5,849 nt of DNA, taken from Oscillospiraceae bacterium. Its GTDB lineage: Bacteria > Bacillota > Clostridia > Oscillospirales > Acutalibacteraceae. Shown here one piece after another: positions 5,272-5,849 of this stretch (its first letter is position 1; the number at the start of each line of letters is the position of its first letter). Below the pieces are notes generated by a model. The model searched no databases. It was not told the DNA's origin and saw only the letters and a program-made list of their open reading frames with translations. The position numbers and the translations under genes were made by a program. The stretch lies in contig CADBMQ010000020.1 in assembly GCA_902795765.1 (NCBI GenBank), positions 1 to 5,849 of the forward strand. The letters are read 5' to 3'.

Positions 5272-5849
5272 ATGGTTGTAATTTCTGCGGTCGAAGTCGG
5301 CTCGCTTGCCGAAAAGCATGGCATTGTGTCGGGCGATACGCTTTTGAGCATCAACGGCAACGAGATAAAGGACGTGCTTGATTACAGATTTTATTGTACC
5401 GAGCGTAAAATTATAATTGAAATTTTGCGTGACGGCAAGAAAAAGAAGGTCAAGATTAAAAAAGACGAGTACGACGACATCGGACTTGAATTTAATACAT
5501 ATCTTATGGACGAACAGCGTGCTTGTATGAACAAGTGCATTTTCTGTTTTATCGACCAACTTCCGAAAGGTATGAGAGAGTCGCTCTATTTCAAAGATGA
5601 TGATTCTCGTTTGTCCTTTTTGTTCGGCAACTATATAACCCTCACGAATATCGGCGATGACGAAATCGACCGAATCATTAAAATGCACATAAGCCCCGTG
5701 AACATCTCGGTTCATACGGTAGACCCGAAGCTTCGCTGCGATGTTATGAACAATCGGTTTGCAGGGGAGAAACTAAAATATATCGACCGTCTTGCAGAGG
5801 CGGGAATTAAAATCAACTGCCAGCTTGTGTTGTGCAGAGGCGTCAATGA
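5272..5849 (+). CDS. DUF512-type protein: N-terminal PDZ-like domain and radical-SAM-like CX3CX2C (3' truncated by window)
   Basis: Only the first 192 codons are present; the frame is still open at the last base (the final TGA is out of frame). Residues 1-60 resemble a PDZ domain, with GSLAEKHGIVSGDTLLSINGN at 10-30. C85-x3-C89-x2-C92 (CMNKCIFC) is the spacing that binds a 4Fe-4S cluster in radical SAM enzymes. It is followed by FIDQLPKGMRESLYFKDDD and RLSFLFGNYITLTN (about 93-126), then NISVHTVDP and NNRFAGEKL further on, all typical of the DUF512 group of clostridial and cyanobacterial proteins; this is recognised from memory. The family has about 430-450 residues and ends in the DUF512 domain, which would lie outside the window. 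No reaction or substrate is known to me. GGGAGGGG at 5259-5266 provides a good ribosome binding site. No separate promoter is obvious, so expression may depend on read-through of the terminator after rpmF. Confidence 0.88.
   Translation, partial: MVVISAVEVGSLAEKHGIVSGDTLLSINGNEIKDVLDYRFYCTERKIIIEILRDGKKKKVKIKKDEYDDIGLEFNTYLMDEQRACMNKCIFCFIDQLPKGMRESLYFKDDDSRLSFLFGNYITLTNIGDDEIDRIIKMHISPVNISVHTVDPKLRCDVMNNRFAGEKLKYIDRLAEAGIKINCQLVLCRGVN

Noticed and set aside
4901..5281. 126-codon + strand open frame across yceD, rpmF and the following gap
   Set aside because: It runs out of frame through two well-supported genes and a terminator.
5269..5715. 148-codon minus-strand open frame opposite the DUF512-type gene
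   Set aside because: The + strand carries the conserved PDZ-like and CX3CX2C motifs with a good ribosome binding site; this frame has none.

Overview
The window looks like chromosomal core sequence from a low-to-moderate G+C, anaerobic member of the Bacillota, most likely class Clostridia. The clues are a single-chain pyruvate:ferredoxin oxidoreductase, a cdaA-cdaR cyclic-di-AMP pair, a yceD-rpmF pair encoding the cysteine-type bL32, strong AAGGAGG-type ribosome binding sites, near-consensus sigma-A promoters, and a DUF512-type protein (PDZ plus radical-SAM-like) common in clostridia. The family or genus cannot be set from this sequence.

Layout. Positions 1-1911 (+) hold the C-terminal half of pyruvate:ferredoxin oxidoreductase; its 5' part lies outside the window. 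A gap of 134 bases follows, with two back-to-back intrinsic terminators: one ends the oxidoreductase transcript (+) and the other ends the cdaA-cdaR transcript (-). Positions 4243-2046 (-) are a two-gene operon: cdaA (membrane diadenylate cyclase) overlaps cdaR (YbbR-repeat regulator) by 4 bases. Positions 4244-4440 are an AT-rich divergent control region with a near-consensus promoter in each direction, each preceded by UP-like A/T tracts. Rightward genes are yceD (DUF177), rpmF (bL32), a terminator, and then the 5' part of a DUF512-type gene that runs off the window.

How the genes work together. The oxidoreductase is central anaerobic carbon metabolism and is unrelated to its neighbours. 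CdaA makes c-di-AMP and CdaR is its membrane-anchored partner. YceD and bL32 form a conserved ribosome-linked pair. The DUF512-type protein has no assigned function that I can support.

This is mostly ordinary housekeeping sequence. I see no mobile element, CRISPR array, RNA gene, phage signature or defence system. The points worth a second look are regulatory: the promoter architecture, the TTG start of cdaA, the absence of glmM directly after cdaR, and a terminator wedged between rpmF and the DUF512-type gene.
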